NCBI RefSeq assembly: GCF_900112005.1
Contig: NZ_FOKK01000001.1
Location: 461,015 to 525,014, forward strand
Origin: Algoriphagus aquimarinus
GTDB lineage: Bacteria > Bacteroidota > Bacteroidia > Cytophagales > Cyclobacteriaceae
Length of the DNA stretch: 64,000 nt
Reading direction: 5' to 3'
This document shows, piece after piece, positions 9,877 to 20,151 of this stretch. Positions within the stretch are counted from its first letter, which is position 1; the number at the start of each line of letters is the position of its first letter. Position numbers and translations under genes: made by a program. The notes under the pieces were generated by a model. The model had not been told where the DNA came from. It ran no database searches and saw only the letters and a program-made list of their open reading frames with translations.

Positions 9877-11271
9877 ATGTATTTCCAACATGTATATGAC
9901 AAATCACTGGCCCAAGCAAGTTACTTTATAGGTTGCCAGGCAAAAGGTGAAGCAATTGTAATTGATGCCCAGCGTGATATGGATGTTTACTTGAAAATAG
10001 CCAAGCAAAACAACATGAAGATTACGCACATTGCCGAAACGCATATTCACGCAGATTTCCTGAGTGGTTCTAGAGAACTGGCTTCTGTGACAGGTGCTAA
10101 AATGTATCTATCGGATGAAGGACCAAAAGAATGGCAATATGAATTTGATCATGAAGGTCTACATCATGGCGATAAAATTGAAGTCGGAAACCTAAGTTTA
10201 GAAGTGCTTTACACTCCAGGTCATACGCCCGAGAGTATCAGTTTTCTATTGACAGATCATCCTGCTACAGATAAACCAGTCATGATTTTCACAGGAGACT
10301 TTGTATTTGTTGGAGACATAGGAAGACCAGATTTGCTTGAAAAAGCTGCTGGATTAATAGGAACTCAAGAGAAAGGAGCAAAACAGATGTATGAATCTGT
10401 TCAGCGATTTGCTCAACTTCCAGAGTATGTTCAGGTTTGGCCGGGTCATGGTGCTGGATCAGCCTGTGGCAAAGCCTTAGGTGCGGTTCCTAGCTCAACG
10501 GTGGGTTATGAGAAAGTCCGAAACTGGGCGTTCCAATATGCTTCAGACGAGGAAGGGTTTGTGGATTATTTGTTGGATGGACAGCCGGAACCGCCGAAGT
10601 ATTTTGCGATGATGAAGCACCTGAACAAGGTGGATAGACCCTTATTGGTAGAAGTACCTAAGCATCCAAAACTTGACAAGGAACAGTTTCTATCTGCTTA
10701 TAAGGACGGGCTGAAAGTAATTGACACTAGAAATAAAGTGGATTTTGCTAAAGGGTTTTTACCAAATAGCATCAATATCCAAGGCAATAATTCTTTCTCT
10801 ACGTGGGCTGGGTGGTTGCTTAATTATCAAGAGCAATTCATTCTAGTAGCTGATGAAACTCAGATGGAGGACCTCACTCGAAAACTGATGCGGATTGGTC
10901 TTGATAATATCTACGGATTCATTGACGATGTCAGTGAGCTAGGCGTGGAGCTTCAGACTGCAGATGTGATTGAAATTGAAGAGTTCAAATCTCTGGTTGG
11001 AAAAGAGGATGTGCAGGTAGTCGATGTAAGAAATACGACAGAATATGCTGCGGGTCATATAAGTGGTGCCGACCACGTGTTCTTAGGGACTTTGCCAGAC
11101 AATCTGGATAAAATCAGTAAGGACAAACAGGTAGTAATTCATTGCCAAAGTGGAGATAGAGCAGCTATTGCCTATTCTATATTAAGAAAGAATGGATTTG
11201 AGCATATTAAAAATTACTCAGGAGGAATGAAGGAGTGGTTGGAAAAAGGAAATGAAACAGTTAAAAATTAA
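9877..11271 (+). CDS. CstB-like persulfide dioxygenase with pseudorhodanese and rhodanese domains
   Basis: The 464-residue protein has three parts. An MBL-fold persulfide dioxygenase (about 1-250) carries AETHIHADFLSG and the PGHTPES, GDFVFVGDIGRPDL and WPGHGAGSACGK segments. These are typical of ETHE1-type mononuclear iron enzymes that oxidise glutathione or CoA persulfide to sulfite. A middle rhodanese-like domain (about 260-360) has no active-site Cys. A C-terminal rhodanese (about 370-460) has a complete loop, IHCQSGDRA. This layout matches Staphylococcus CstB, which converts persulfide to thiosulfate. The downstream rhodanese gene starts 11 nt later, so the two are co-transcribed. The role is probably sulfide or persulfide detoxification. 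Confidence 0.85.
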   Translation: MYFQHVYDKSLAQASYFIGCQAKGEAIVIDAQRDMDVYLKIAKQNNMKITHIAETHIHADFLSGSRELASVTGAKMYLSDEGPKEWQYEFDHEGLHHGDKIEVGNLSLEVLYTPGHTPESISFLLTDHPATDKPVMIFTGDFVFVGDIGRPDLLEKAAGLIGTQEKGAKQMYESVQRFAQLPEYVQVWPGHGAGSACGKALGAVPSSTVGYEKVRNWAFQYASDEEGFVDYLLDGQPEPPKYFAMMKHLNKVDRPLLVEVPKHPKLDKEQFLSAYKDGLKVIDTRNKVDFAKGFLPNSINIQGNNSFSTWAGWLLNYQEQFILVADETQMEDLTRKLMRIGLDNIYGFIDDVSELGVELQTADVIEIEEFKSLVGKEDVQVVDVRNTTEYAAGHISGADHVFLGTLPDNLDKISKDKQVVIHCQSGDRAAIAYSILRKNGFEHIKNYSGGMKEWLEKGNETVKN

Positions 11272-11282
11272 ACAATCATATT

Positions 11283-11594
11283 ATGGGGTTTTTATCAGCA
11301 ATTTTCGGAAGTAAAGACAATACTCAATTGAAAGAGGCAATCGAAGGAGGAGCATTTCTGGTGGATGTGCGTTCTTCAGGAGAATTTGCTTCTGGATCTG
11401 TCAAAGGAGCGGTAAATATTCCTTTGGATAAGATTGGCAGTCAATTGACCAAATTCAAGGGCAAGAAAAATATCGTTGTCTTTTGCCAGAGTGGCAACCG
11501 TAGCGGACAGGCGAAGAGCATTTTGGAAAAAAATGGTGTTCAGAATGTCATCAACGGAGGTTCTTGGAGCAATGTCAATCAATGTGTAGGATAA
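11283..11594 (+). CDS. Single-domain rhodanese sulfurtransferase
   Basis: The 103-residue protein is a single rhodanese domain. It has the FLVDVRSSGEFASGSVKGAVNIP start and the active-site loop VFCQSGNRS with the catalytic Cys. No signal peptide is present. It follows the CstB-like gene by 11 nt and is closed by a strong terminator, so the pair forms an operon. It probably carries sulfane sulfur to or from the dioxygenase. Confidence 0.88.
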   Translation: MGFLSAIFGSKDNTQLKEAIEGGAFLVDVRSSGEFASGSVKGAVNIPLDKIGSQLTKFKGKKNIVVFCQSGNRSGQAKSILEKNGVQNVINGGSWSNVNQCVG

Positions 11595-11595
11595 G

Positions 11596-11627
11596 AGAAA
11601 AGGGGAGCTGCAAGGCTCCCCTTTTCT
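11596..11627 (+). terminator. Strong Rho-independent terminator of the persulfide operon
   Basis: A perfect 13-bp stem (AGAAAAGGGGAGC / GCTCCCCTTTTCT) with a 6-nt loop starts 2 nt after the stop codon and runs directly into TTTT. Confidence 0.9.
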
Positions 11628-11642
11628 TTTGCAACCAAAAGC

Positions 11643-11685
11643 TTACCATGAAATCCGTAAATCAAATTTTCGATTTTCATGGTAA
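11643..11685. repeat. Inverted repeat between converging transcription units
   Basis: Perfect 11-bp arms (TTACCATGAAA / TTTCATGGTAA) flank a 21-nt loop. It lies between the rhodanese terminator and the uvrA 3' end and could be a second transcription stop or a small palindromic repeat. Confidence 0.5.
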
Positions 11686-11796
11686 AAATATTTTTTACTC
11701 AGTATAATATTTATCCAGTTATTAGAAATAGCAGTATGGATACTTCTATTTGGTGAGCGAGAGTCATGAGACTCTTGCGTCTTGGTAATTTTGAAA

Positions 11797-11825
11797 CAGA
11801 TTGCTTCGCTTTGCTCGCAATGAAG
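11797..11825. repeat. REP-like interspersed repeat
   Basis: The sequence around GATTGCTTCGCTTTGCTCGC, read on the reverse strand as GCGAGCAAAGCGAAGCAATC, resembles a repeat that I recall as dispersed between genes in many bacterial genomes, Bacteroidota included. It sits just past the uvrA stop. A short GAGTC/GACTC hairpin lies some 35 nt away. Its copy number cannot be judged from one window. Confidence 0.45.
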
Positions 11826-11845
11826 CACCACCTTCGCGGGAGACC

Positions 11846-14662
11846 TTACACAAAAGCCTCTCGCAAATACTTCGCAGTGTAATTTCCTTCTTCCTTCATC
11901 ATATCTTCAGGTGTTCCTTCGAAAGTGAGGTATCCACCCTTATTTCCACCTTCTGGGCCCAAGTCGATCACCCAATCTGCCGATTTGATGACTTCCGTAT
12001 TATGCTCGATGATGATGACCGAATGACCCTGATCAATCAGGGCATTGATGGAATGGAGGAGTTTTTTGATATCGTGGAAGTGAAGTCCTGTGGTCGGTTC
12101 ATCGAATATAAATAGAATATGATCCCCGTGTTTGGTGCCGCCTTTTCCTAGGAATGAGGCCAGTTTCACACGCTGAGCCTCACCACCCGAAAGGGTGTTT
12201 GAGCTTTGGCCCATCCCAATGTAACCAAGCCCTACTTCTTGTAATGGCTGAAGTTTATTGATGATTTGGGTTTTTCCTTGGAAGAATTCTAGTGCTTCAT
12301 CGATGGTCATACCTAAGACATCTGAAATGTCTTTTTCGTTGTATTTGACATCTAAGATCTCATTTTTGAATCGCTTGCCTTTGCAGGATTCACAAGTCAA
12401 ATGAATATCAGCCATAAACTGCATTTCCACAGTAGTGATACCTTCACCGGCACAGTTTTCACAGCGTCCACCATCTACGTTGAAAGAGAAAAATGCTGGT
12501 TTGTAGCCTCTCTGCTTAGAGATAGTCTGCTCAGAGAATAAGGTTCTGATTGCATCGTATGCTTTCACATAGGTCACTGGATTGGATCGGGAAGATTTTC
12601 CGATAGGATTTTGATCCACAAATTCCACCTGAGAAATGGATTTGTAATCGCCTTCGATCTTGTCATATTTTCCACTTTCGTCTATGACTGTACCTAGCAT
12701 TTTGCCTAGGGCAGGATAAAGCACTTTCTTGATCAAGGTAGATTTTCCAGAGCCAGAAACCCCAGTTACACATGTCAGGGTGTTGAGTGGGAATTTGACA
12801 GAGATATTTTTCAAGTTGTTTTCTCTTGCGCCTTTTACTAGAATGGAGTCCTTCCAGGGACGATTACCATCTTTTTTGAAGATTTGCTCTTCACCACGCA
12901 AATACTTGGCAGTGTGAGTTTGTGCCGAAGTCATAAGCTCTTTGATTGAGCCTTGGAAAAGCAATTCTCCTCCGTGAACGCCCGCGTCTGGCCCGATGTC
13001 TATAATCTGATCGGCAGCTTTCATCACTTTCTCCTCATGCTCTACCACGATTACGGTATTGCCCATGTCTCGGAGTGATTTCAGGACATCTACTAGTCGA
13101 TCGGTGTCTCTTGGATGTAGGCCAATGCTTGGCTCATCCAAAATGTACATAGAGCCGACAAGAGCCGAACCTAAGGAAGTAGCAAGTTTGATACGCTGAA
13201 ATTCTCCACCTGAAAGTGAGGCGGTCAATCGATTCAAGGTCAAATAACCTAAGCCGACTTGATCCATGTATTCCAGTCGACTCTGAACTTCTTTTAGCAG
13301 TCTATTGGCAATCTTCGCTTGATGTGGAGGAAGTTCAAGGGTATTGAAAAAGGGTAATGCCTCATCAATGGGCATCAGAACAATGTCAATGATGGATTTG
13401 TCTGCGATTTTGACGTATGAAGCGTCTTTACGCAAGCGAGTTCCCTTGCAATCTGGGCAAGTAGTGCGTCCGCGAAAACGCGAAAGCATAACACGGTATT
13501 GGATTTTGTGAGTTTTGGTTTCTAGGTCTTTGAAAAATGCGTCTAAGCCCTTGAAGTATTTGTTTCCAGTCCAAAGCAACGCTTTTTCCGTATCGTTCAG
13601 ATCCGCATATGCTCTGTGAATAGGGAAATCAAATTCAATCCCTTTTTTCAAAAGAGGCTCTACCCAAGCTCTGGAAGACTCTCCTCGCCAAGGTGCTACC
13701 GCTCCTTCATAAACTGAAAGATCCTTATCAGGAATCACCAAATCAGGATCGATTCCCAATACATTCCCAAAACCTTCGCAGGTGCGGCAAGCACCAAAAG
13801 GATTGTTGAAAGAGAAAAAGTTAACTGATGGAAGCTCGAATTGAATTCCATCGAGTTCGAATCTATCAGAAAAGCTCTTGGACTCTTTGCCGGGAATCGT
13901 GATTTTGCAATCGCCGTGACCTTCAAAAAGAGCAGTTTGCACTGAATCTGCAATTCGGAATTGATTATCCTCGTCTTCCTTATGAACCGCTACACGGTCA
14001 ATTAGGATCTCGTAATTGCCTTTTTGGATCTTTTTTTCCTGAAGTAAATCTTCCACGAAATATGCTTCATCATCAATTAGAATTCTTGTATAGCCTTTTT
14101 GAAGAAGCAATTCCAATTCTTGATTGATCTTCCTCCCACGTTCGATTTGAAGCGGACAAGAGATCATCACTTTCGAGCCTTCTTCAAAAGACTGAACGTA
14201 ATCTACTATGTCCGTAACTGTATGATGTTTGACCTCTTTACCTGAAATAGGAGAGATCGTTTTTCCCACTCTGGAGAAAAGCAACTTCAGGTAGTCATAG
14301 ATTTCTGTGGTAGTACCGACCGTAGATCTCGGGTTTTTGGTATTGACTTTTTGCTGAATTGCGATTGCTGGAGCTACACCTTTGATGTATTCCACATCAG
14401 GTTTTTCCATCCTGCCGAGGAACTGCCGAGCGTAAGAACTGAGGCTTTCCACATACATGCGTTGGCCTTCGGCAAAAAGTGTGTCAAATGCCAAGGAAGA
14501 TTTCCCCGAACCTGAAAGGCCGGTGATCACCACAAATTTATTTCTGGGAATCGCAACGCTCAGGCTTTTTAGGTTATTCACCCGGGCATTTTTGATAATA
14601 ATGAATTCCTTGGGGTCGAGTGAGTCGATTTCTGTAGTAGCGGATAAAGTGCTCAAAGTCAT
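11846..14662 (-). CDS. uvrA: Excinuclease ABC subunit A
   Basis: UvrA is the damage-recognition ATPase of nucleotide excision repair. Both ABC modules are visible: a first Walker [21 protein letters not shown], with signature [12 protein letters not shown] and Walker [15 protein letters not shown]; and a second Walker [17 protein letters not shown], with signature [12 protein letters not shown] and [14 protein letters not shown]. Zinc-finger Cys pairs CRTCEGFG and CPDCKGTR lie in the first half, and CENCAGEG and CESCKGKR in the second. The reading frame is open to an ATG at 14701 (951 residues), but the Met at 14662 gives 938 residues and the N-terminal length usual for the family, so that start is preferred. 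It is monocistronic and divergent from the cyclase gene. Confidence 0.96.
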   Translation of the reverse strand: MTLSTLSATTEIDSLDPKEFIIIKNARVNNLKSLSVAIPRNKFVVITGLSGSGKSSLAFDTLFAEGQRMYVESLSSYARQFLGRMEKPDVEYIKGVAPAIAIQQKVNTKNPRSTVGTTTEIYDYLKLLFSRVGKTISPISGKEVKHHTVTDIVDYVQSFEEGSKVMISCPLQIERGRKINQELELLLQKGYTRILIDDEAYFVEDLLQEKKIQKGNYEILIDRVAVHKEDEDNQFRIADSVQTALFEGHGDCKITIPGKESKSFSDRFELDGIQFELPSVNFFSFNNPFGACRTCEGFGNVLGIDPDLVIPDKDLSVYEGAVAPWRGESSRAWVEPLLKKGIEFDFPIHRAYADLNDTEKALLWTGNKYFKGLDAFFKDLETKTHKIQYRVMLSRFRGRTTCPDCKGTRLRKDASYVKIADKSIIDIVLMPIDEALPFFNTLELPPHQAKIANRLLKEVQSRLEYMDQVGLGYLTLNRLTASLSGGEFQRIKLATSLGSALVGSMYILDEPSIGLHPRDTDRLVDVLKSLRDMGNTVIVVEHEEKVMKAADQIIDIGPDAGVHGGELLFQGSIKELMTSAQTHTAKYLRGEEQIFKKDGNRPWKDSILVKGARENNLKNISVKFPLNTLTCVTGVSGSGKSTLIKKVLYPALGKMLGTVIDESGKYDKIEGDYKSISQVEFVDQNPIGKSSRSNPVTYVKAYDAIRTLFSEQTISKQRGYKPAFFSFNVDGGRCENCAGEGITTVEMQFMADIHLTCESCKGKRFKNEILDVKYNEKDISDVLGMTIDEALEFFQGKTQIINKLQPLQEVGLGYIGMGQSSNTLSGGEAQRVKLASFLGKGGTKHGDHILFIFDEPTTGLHFHDIKKLLHSINALIDQGHSVIIIEHNTEVIKSADWVIDLGPEGGNKGGYLTFEGTPEDMMKEEGNYTAKYLREAFV

Positions 14663-14971
14663 AGCTGGCAAAGTTACAAAAGGAACAGAGGAACTGATCA
14701 AAAAGTTGGGAAGGTTGTTTATTTAATGTTCCGGTGGCTGTCGAGACACCCTTGAAATATCTGTTTGACAGGCGCCGCTGACTACCAAATTAGAGCTTTG
14801 AAATTGGTCTTTAGAGCATTATTAGGGTAATGAAATGCAGATTTGATACGACTTTGTATTTAAAATAATTTGCTACATTTTGTACTTTACTAAGATACAT
14901 CTGTTAAATTGTACTATCATTTTTATTAAATCCGCCAACTATCTTGTTTCCAAATTCACCATACTTTTTGA

Positions 14972-17900
14972 ATGTCTGATCTTCGATTTAATATACTGGA
15001 CAAGGTTCGAGAGAACTCCAGATACATCGTTTATAAAGCGCATCGTGTCTTGGATTCCAAACCTGTTACCATTCAGACCTTTCGTTCTGCCTATCCTACT
15101 TTTCGGGATTTGAATCACATGAAGCAGGAGTTTTCGATACTTTCTAAGCTTTCACATCCAAATATTGTACAACCGATTGGATTGGAGCATTTAGAGAATC
15201 TCCCTATTCTGGTCAATGAAGATGTGACTGGGGAAACGCTCGCTGAGTACTTAAAGAAGGGAAGGCTGGATTTAATCGAATTCCTGAAAATAGCCATGGG
15301 GATCACCAGGGCTGTACTTTACCTACACAGTAAGAATATTATCCACAAAAATATTAACCCCACTAATATCATCGTCGATAGTGATGGGGAAATAAAAGTT
15401 TGGGGCTTTGACTTTGCCATTGAACGGGGTCGGGATTTGAATTATTCCAATGTCAGTGAGGCACTTGAACTTGGACTTCACTATATCTCACCCGAACAAA
15501 CAGGTCGGATGAACAGACCAATTGATCATAGAACAGACTTATACTCTATTGGAGCTGTATTGTATGAAATGATCACTGAGCGACCTCTTTTTAAACTTTC
15601 TGATCCTGTAGAGTTGATGCATGCCCACTTGGCTCTATTACCTGAATCACCTCACAAATTCCGTGATGATATTCCGGAGGTGATGGAAAAGTTGATTCTC
15701 AAATTATTGAAGAAAAACACGGAAGAAAGATACCAAGGCTGCTCTGGCTTATTGAATGATTTGCAACAGTGTTTGGACCGGCTGCTGGATATCAATGAGG
15801 TCTCTAATTTCAAACTTGGTACTCAGGATCATTTGGATCAGTTTCAGATCTCTTCGAAGATCTATGGAAGAGATGAGGATTTGGCTCAAATGCATGAGAT
15901 TTTCAAGCGGGCAAAAAATCAAAAAGCCGAATTAGCGCTTGTGAGCGGGTATTCCGGTGTAGGGAAATCAAGCTTTGTACGTGAATTTCAAAAATATATA
16001 GACCTGGAAGGGGGATTTTTCATTTCGGGAAAGTTTGAGCAGTATAAGAAGAACCCACCGTTGAGTTCGCTTTTGCTGGCCTTAAATGATTTGATAGATC
16101 AGATTTTGATGCGTGGAGAAGAGCAACGAACCTACTGGAAAAACAGCATTATGAAGGCTGTGGGGAATTCTGGTCAGTTGCTCATCGATATTATGCCTGA
16201 TTTGGAGCTTTTGATAGGTGCACAACCTGAAGTACCAATCTTGCCCATGACAGAATCCAAAAACCGGTTTAATCAGGTTTTTAATAGTTTCATCCGCTCA
16301 TTTGCAAGTCAGGATCATCCGATGTGCATATTCTTGGATGATTTGCAATGGCTGGATACCACGACCAGGCGATGGCTGGAGACTACACTTCAAGATCATA
16401 GTCTGAAACACCTACTGATTATCTGTGCTTATAGGGAGAATGAGGTTTCTCCATCGCATCCTTTGATGTTGATGCTGGATAGACTAAAGTCTCATGATGT
16501 GATTTCTACTCTGATAGACTTGAAGCCTCTTGATCAGAATTCGGTGGCCGAAATAGTCTCAGATTCCTTGTCTATATCTGTAGAAAAAAGCGCTGAACTG
16601 GCACAAATTATCTTCAGAAAAACGCTTGGGAACCCATTCTTTATCAGACAGTGCCTACTCACTCTCTATGAAAGCGGAGCAATCAACTTATCTCAAAATA
16701 CTCAGCACTGGACATACAGTGCAGAAAAAGCATACCGAGTAAAAATCAGCGATAATGTCATTGACTTGATGGCAGAATTGTTTTTTAGACTACCTGCTGA
16801 AGTTCAAGTAACACTAAAATACGCTTCTTGTATAGGCAATACGTTTTCGATAGAAGTACTAAGTGGGTTGATTGATATCAGCGAAGAGGAGCTGGATATG
16901 CAGTTAAAGCTAGCTGAGAAGCTGTGCATCATAGAAAACATCAAAACCAAGGAGCGATCCGGTGACGATGATTATGGATTTCAGCATGACAAAATCCAAC
17001 AGGCAGCACTTGGGATGCTTCCAGATAAAGAGAAAAAAGAGGTTCGGCTAGCTATCGCTAAGAGTATCATAGCGAAGCTGGGAAACATAGAGCAATCCGA
17101 TCACATCTATACGGTCACGGATCATTTCAATTTTGCGCAAAGTCTCATCACTGATGAATCACTTCTGAAGAAGGTAGTTTCGATGAATATTGCCGCTAGT
17201 ATTCGCGCAAAATATGCAAACGCCTATGAATCTGGGTTGATATATATTAGAACAGCCATGGAGCTGGTAGAGGAAAAGGGCCTGATTGTACCTGAGAAAA
17301 TGTTGCGCGATCTGAATTTGCAACGGGCAGAATCGGAACATTTAATAGGAAATAATGATGTCGTCGAAGCATTTTTTGATAAAGCATTAAGCTATACCGA
17401 TGATGTAATAGACAGAGCAATAGTCACTATTCGAAAAATCCAGTTCTTCAATAATATTCGAAATTTCGAAGCTGCATATAAAGCTTGTAGAGAAGTTACC
17501 GCAGAATTGGGAGTGAAAATCCCATCAAGTTTTTCTCCTCCGAGTTTAGCAATTGAGTTTGTGAAATATAAAAGCCTAATGGGCAATCGTGATGTAGAAG
17601 ATCTGATCAATCTGCCGGAAATGCAGGATGAAAAGCTTAAAACTGCGATTTTGCTTATGGCTGCTGCCGCTCAGTCGGCTTTTCAGATTCGTCCAGAACT
17701 GTGTGTTTTGGTCAGTGCTATCATGGTGAACCTATGCCTGAAGCATGGGAATGCAGATGGGGGATTTATAGGATTTCTAGGCTTTGGCCCAGTTTTCCAC
17801 AGTGGGATTCTAGGCTTTAGAACTACTGGATATAAACTTGGACAGTTGACATTGGCACTGGTAGAAAAGTACCAAAACTACGGTGCAAGGGCTGAAACAA

Positions 17901-20083
17901 GTTTTGTGACAGGATATTTTGCTATTCCCTGGCGAAAGCCGGCATTGGAAATGGAGACCTATTGGCAGAATGCCTATGAATCTGGATTAGAAGTAGGTGA
18001 CCTTTTTCATGCGAGTTGTGCGAGTTGCGCTATGATCCAAAGTCATTTTATGCGTGGCGTCCAGTTTGATTCAATATTAGATTCAAGTGCCGCTTACTTG
18101 GATTTTCTCAATAGAATTCAGTTGGAGGAGGCTGTGCTTACAATAGCGGCTGTAAACCAAGCGATTAAAAATCTTAAGGGACAGACTGAAAGTAGTCTTT
18201 CTTTCTCAGATCAGAATTTTAACGAAGAGCAATATATCAAGCTATTAGCTGGGTTTAACTCAAGACATTTCGCCCACTTCTACTACATCAATAAGATGCA
18301 ATCGCTCTATCTCTGGGAGGAATATGAAGCGGCTTTTGAAGTGTCTTTGATCTCAGATCAATATTTGAAAGATTCTCCCGGAATGCTCCACACTGCAGAG
18401 CATTATTTCTACAAAGGATTAATTCTGGCAGCCCTTATTCCTTCTGCTCGAGCTACAGACAGGCTCAAATGGAAGCGTAGTTTGAGTAAAATTGTGGATA
18501 AGTTCAGAAAATATACCCGACACAGTCCGAGTAATTTTGAACATAAATATGAATTATTAGTAGGAGAACTAGCGAAGGTAAATGGCTCAGTAGATGGTGC
18601 TCAAAAGCACTATTATCTAGCATTGGATGCTGCAGAAACGTATGAGTATCTCCAAATTCAAGCTTTAGCCAATCGAAAGTTGTTTGAACTACATCTGAAC
18701 GGCGACAAGAAAAAAATTGCGGCGATTCATTTAAGTGATGCCGAGTATACATATGAATTGCTTGGAGCAAAAGGGATAGCAGATTTGATGGCATCCAAGC
18801 GTAGTTCTAGTAATTTTTCTCAGAAAGAATTCAGGTTTGGTCAGCGAGCTGATGATAAGAGTACCATCCAGAAGTTTTCTAATCAGGACTTGGATCTAAA
18901 GTCAGTAATGAAATCTTCTGAGGCAATTTCTAGGGAAATCCGACTGAAGGATCTCTTGACTATTTTGATGAGAATCATCATCGAGAATGCAGGCGCCCAG
19001 CGCATGGTCTTATTACTGAAAAATGAGGAGGGATTCACCGTGCAATCCGAATCATGTACCAAATATCCAGATCCGAAGCTCTTTGAAAATCTTCCCTTAA
19101 AAGACTTTGATTCCATTGCAAAGGAAGTGGTGTATTACGTAGCCAAAAACAATGAAAACGTTATTCTGGACAATGCTGCACAGGATACTCGTTTTGCCAA
19201 AGACGTTTATATTCAGCAAGATAAGTTGAAATCCATCTTGTGCGTTCCGCTAATTAAGCAAAATGAAGTTACGGGAATCATCTACCTGGAAAATAACCTG
19301 ATAGAAGGAGCATTCACTGCTGAGCGTTTGAATTTGATCAATATACTATCAAGTCAAATGGCGATTTCTCTAGAGAATGCACTTCTCTACCAAAATATGG
19401 AGGATAAAATCCATTTGAGAACAAAGCAACTCAATGAGGAAAAGGAGAAAGCGGATCATTTGCTATTGAATATTTTGCCTCCTGAGATAGCCTATGAGCT
19501 TAAAAACCATGGAGCTTCCAAAGCCAGACATTTCAATAATGTCAGCGTGATGTTCACTGATATTGTGAATTTCTCAGGACTGTGTGAGACGCTTTCTGCT
19601 GAAGAACTGGTGGCAGAATTAAACTACTTCTATTGTGAATTTGACAGGATTGTGGAGAAGTACGGTGTCGAAAAGATCAAGACTGTAGGAGATAGCTACA
19701 TGTGTGCAGGGGGATTGAATCTGCAGAAGGATTTTGATGCAGCAAATATCATCTTGGCAGCTTTTGAGATCAATGACTTTATTCAGGCTCATCAGAGATC
19801 AAAAATCTCCCAAGGAAAGCCAGTAATAAGTATGCGAATAGGAATTCACACAGGTCCCGTGATAGCCGGAATAGTCGGTTTGAAGAAGTTCGCTTATGAC
19901 ATCTGGGGCGACACAGTAAATATTGCTTCCAGAATGGAAACGGCTGGAGAGGCCAGTAAAATCAACATTAGCGGTTATACCTATGAGTTAATCCAAGATA
20001 AATTCACCTGCTCTTCGCGTGGTAAAATTGAGGTGAAGAATAAGGGACTTGTTGAGATGTATTTCGTAGAGAGTAAAATTTGA
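14972..20083 (+). CDS. Giant signalling protein: pseudokinase, ATPase, TPR-like region, GAF, class III cyclase
   Basis: The 1703-residue protein has a Ser/Thr kinase-like fold (about 1-270) followed by a STAND-type ATPase module. The ATPase has Walker A SGYSGVGKSS near residue 327 and Walker B CIFLDDLQWLD near 453. A long helical TPR-like region follows (about 640-1280), then a GAF domain (about 1310-1470) and a class III nucleotide cyclase (about 1500-1700). The cyclase is intact: metal Asp in FTDIVNFS (Asp1530) and GDSYM (Asp1574), with Lys1570 and Asp1643 matching adenylate rather than guanylate specificity. The kinase part lacks its three key residues: VAIK Lys is Gln35, HRD Asp is Asn127, and DFG reads GFD at 145-147. 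It probably makes cAMP under control of the ATPase/TPR and GAF parts. It is cytoplasmic; no transmembrane segment was seen. Confidence 0.85.
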   Translation: MSDLRFNILDKVRENSRYIVYKAHRVLDSKPVTIQTFRSAYPTFRDLNHMKQEFSILSKLSHPNIVQPIGLEHLENLPILVNEDVTGETLAEYLKKGRLDLIEFLKIAMGITRAVLYLHSKNIIHKNINPTNIIVDSDGEIKVWGFDFAIERGRDLNYSNVSEALELGLHYISPEQTGRMNRPIDHRTDLYSIGAVLYEMITERPLFKLSDPVELMHAHLALLPESPHKFRDDIPEVMEKLILKLLKKNTEERYQGCSGLLNDLQQCLDRLLDINEVSNFKLGTQDHLDQFQISSKIYGRDEDLAQMHEIFKRAKNQKAELALVSGYSGVGKSSFVREFQKYIDLEGGFFISGKFEQYKKNPPLSSLLLALNDLIDQILMRGEEQRTYWKNSIMKAVGNSGQLLIDIMPDLELLIGAQPEVPILPMTESKNRFNQVFNSFIRSFASQDHPMCIFLDDLQWLDTTTRRWLETTLQDHSLKHLLIICAYRENEVSPSHPLMLMLDRLKSHDVISTLIDLKPLDQNSVAEIVSDSLSISVEKSAELAQIIFRKTLGNPFFIRQCLLTLYESGAINLSQNTQHWTYSAEKAYRVKISDNVIDLMAELFFRLPAEVQVTLKYASCIGNTFSIEVLSGLIDISEEELDMQLKLAEKLCIIENIKTKERSGDDDYGFQHDKIQQAALGMLPDKEKKEVRLAIAKSIIAKLGNIEQSDHIYTVTDHFNFAQSLITDESLLKKVVSMNIAASIRAKYANAYESGLIYIRTAMELVEEKGLIVPEKMLRDLNLQRAESEHLIGNNDVVEAFFDKALSYTDDVIDRAIVTIRKIQFFNNIRNFEAAYKACREVTAELGVKIPSSFSPPSLAIEFVKYKSLMGNRDVEDLINLPEMQDEKLKTAILLMAAAAQSAFQIRPELCVLVSAIMVNLCLKHGNADGGFIGFLGFGPVFHSGILGFRTTGYKLGQLTLALVEKYQNYGARAETSFVTGYFAIPWRKPALEMETYWQNAYESGLEVGDLFHASCASCAMIQSHFMRGVQFDSILDSSAAYLDFLNRIQLEEAVLTIAAVNQAIKNLKGQTESSLSFSDQNFNEEQYIKLLAGFNSRHFAHFYYINKMQSLYLWEEYEAAFEVSLISDQYLKDSPGMLHTAEHYFYKGLILAALIPSARATDRLKWKRSLSKIVDKFRKYTRHSPSNFEHKYELLVGELAKVNGSVDGAQKHYYLALDAAETYEYLQIQALANRKLFELHLNGDKKKIAAIHLSDAEYTYELLGAKGIADLMASKRSSSNFSQKEFRFGQRADDKSTIQKFSNQDLDLKSVMKSSEAISREIRLKDLLTILMRIIIENAGAQRMVLLLKNEEGFTVQSESCTKYPDPKLFENLPLKDFDSIAKEVVYYVAKNNENVILDNAAQDTRFAKDVYIQQDKLKSILCVPLIKQNEVTGIIYLENNLIEGAFTAERLNLINILSSQMAISLENALLYQNMEDKIHLRTKQLNEEKEKADHLLLNILPPEIAYELKNHGASKARHFNNVSVMFTDIVNFSGLCETLSAEELVAELNYFYCEFDRIVEKYGVEKIKTVGDSYMCAGGLNLQKDFDAANIILAAFEINDFIQAHQRSKISQGKPVISMRIGIHTGPVIAGIVGLKKFAYDIWGDTVNIASRMETAGEASKINISGYTYELIQDKFTCSSRGKIEVKNKGLVEMYFVESKI

Positions 20084-20151
20084 TCCATACTTTTTGAGAG
20101 CTTGGGTCAGTTGAGTGATATAATTTTAATATTCATTTTAAGCCCCATATT

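Noticed and set aside
14702..14971. RNA gene or small protein between uvrA and the cyclase gene
   Set aside because: No cloverleaf, strong hairpin or supported frame was found; the region is best read as divergent promoters.
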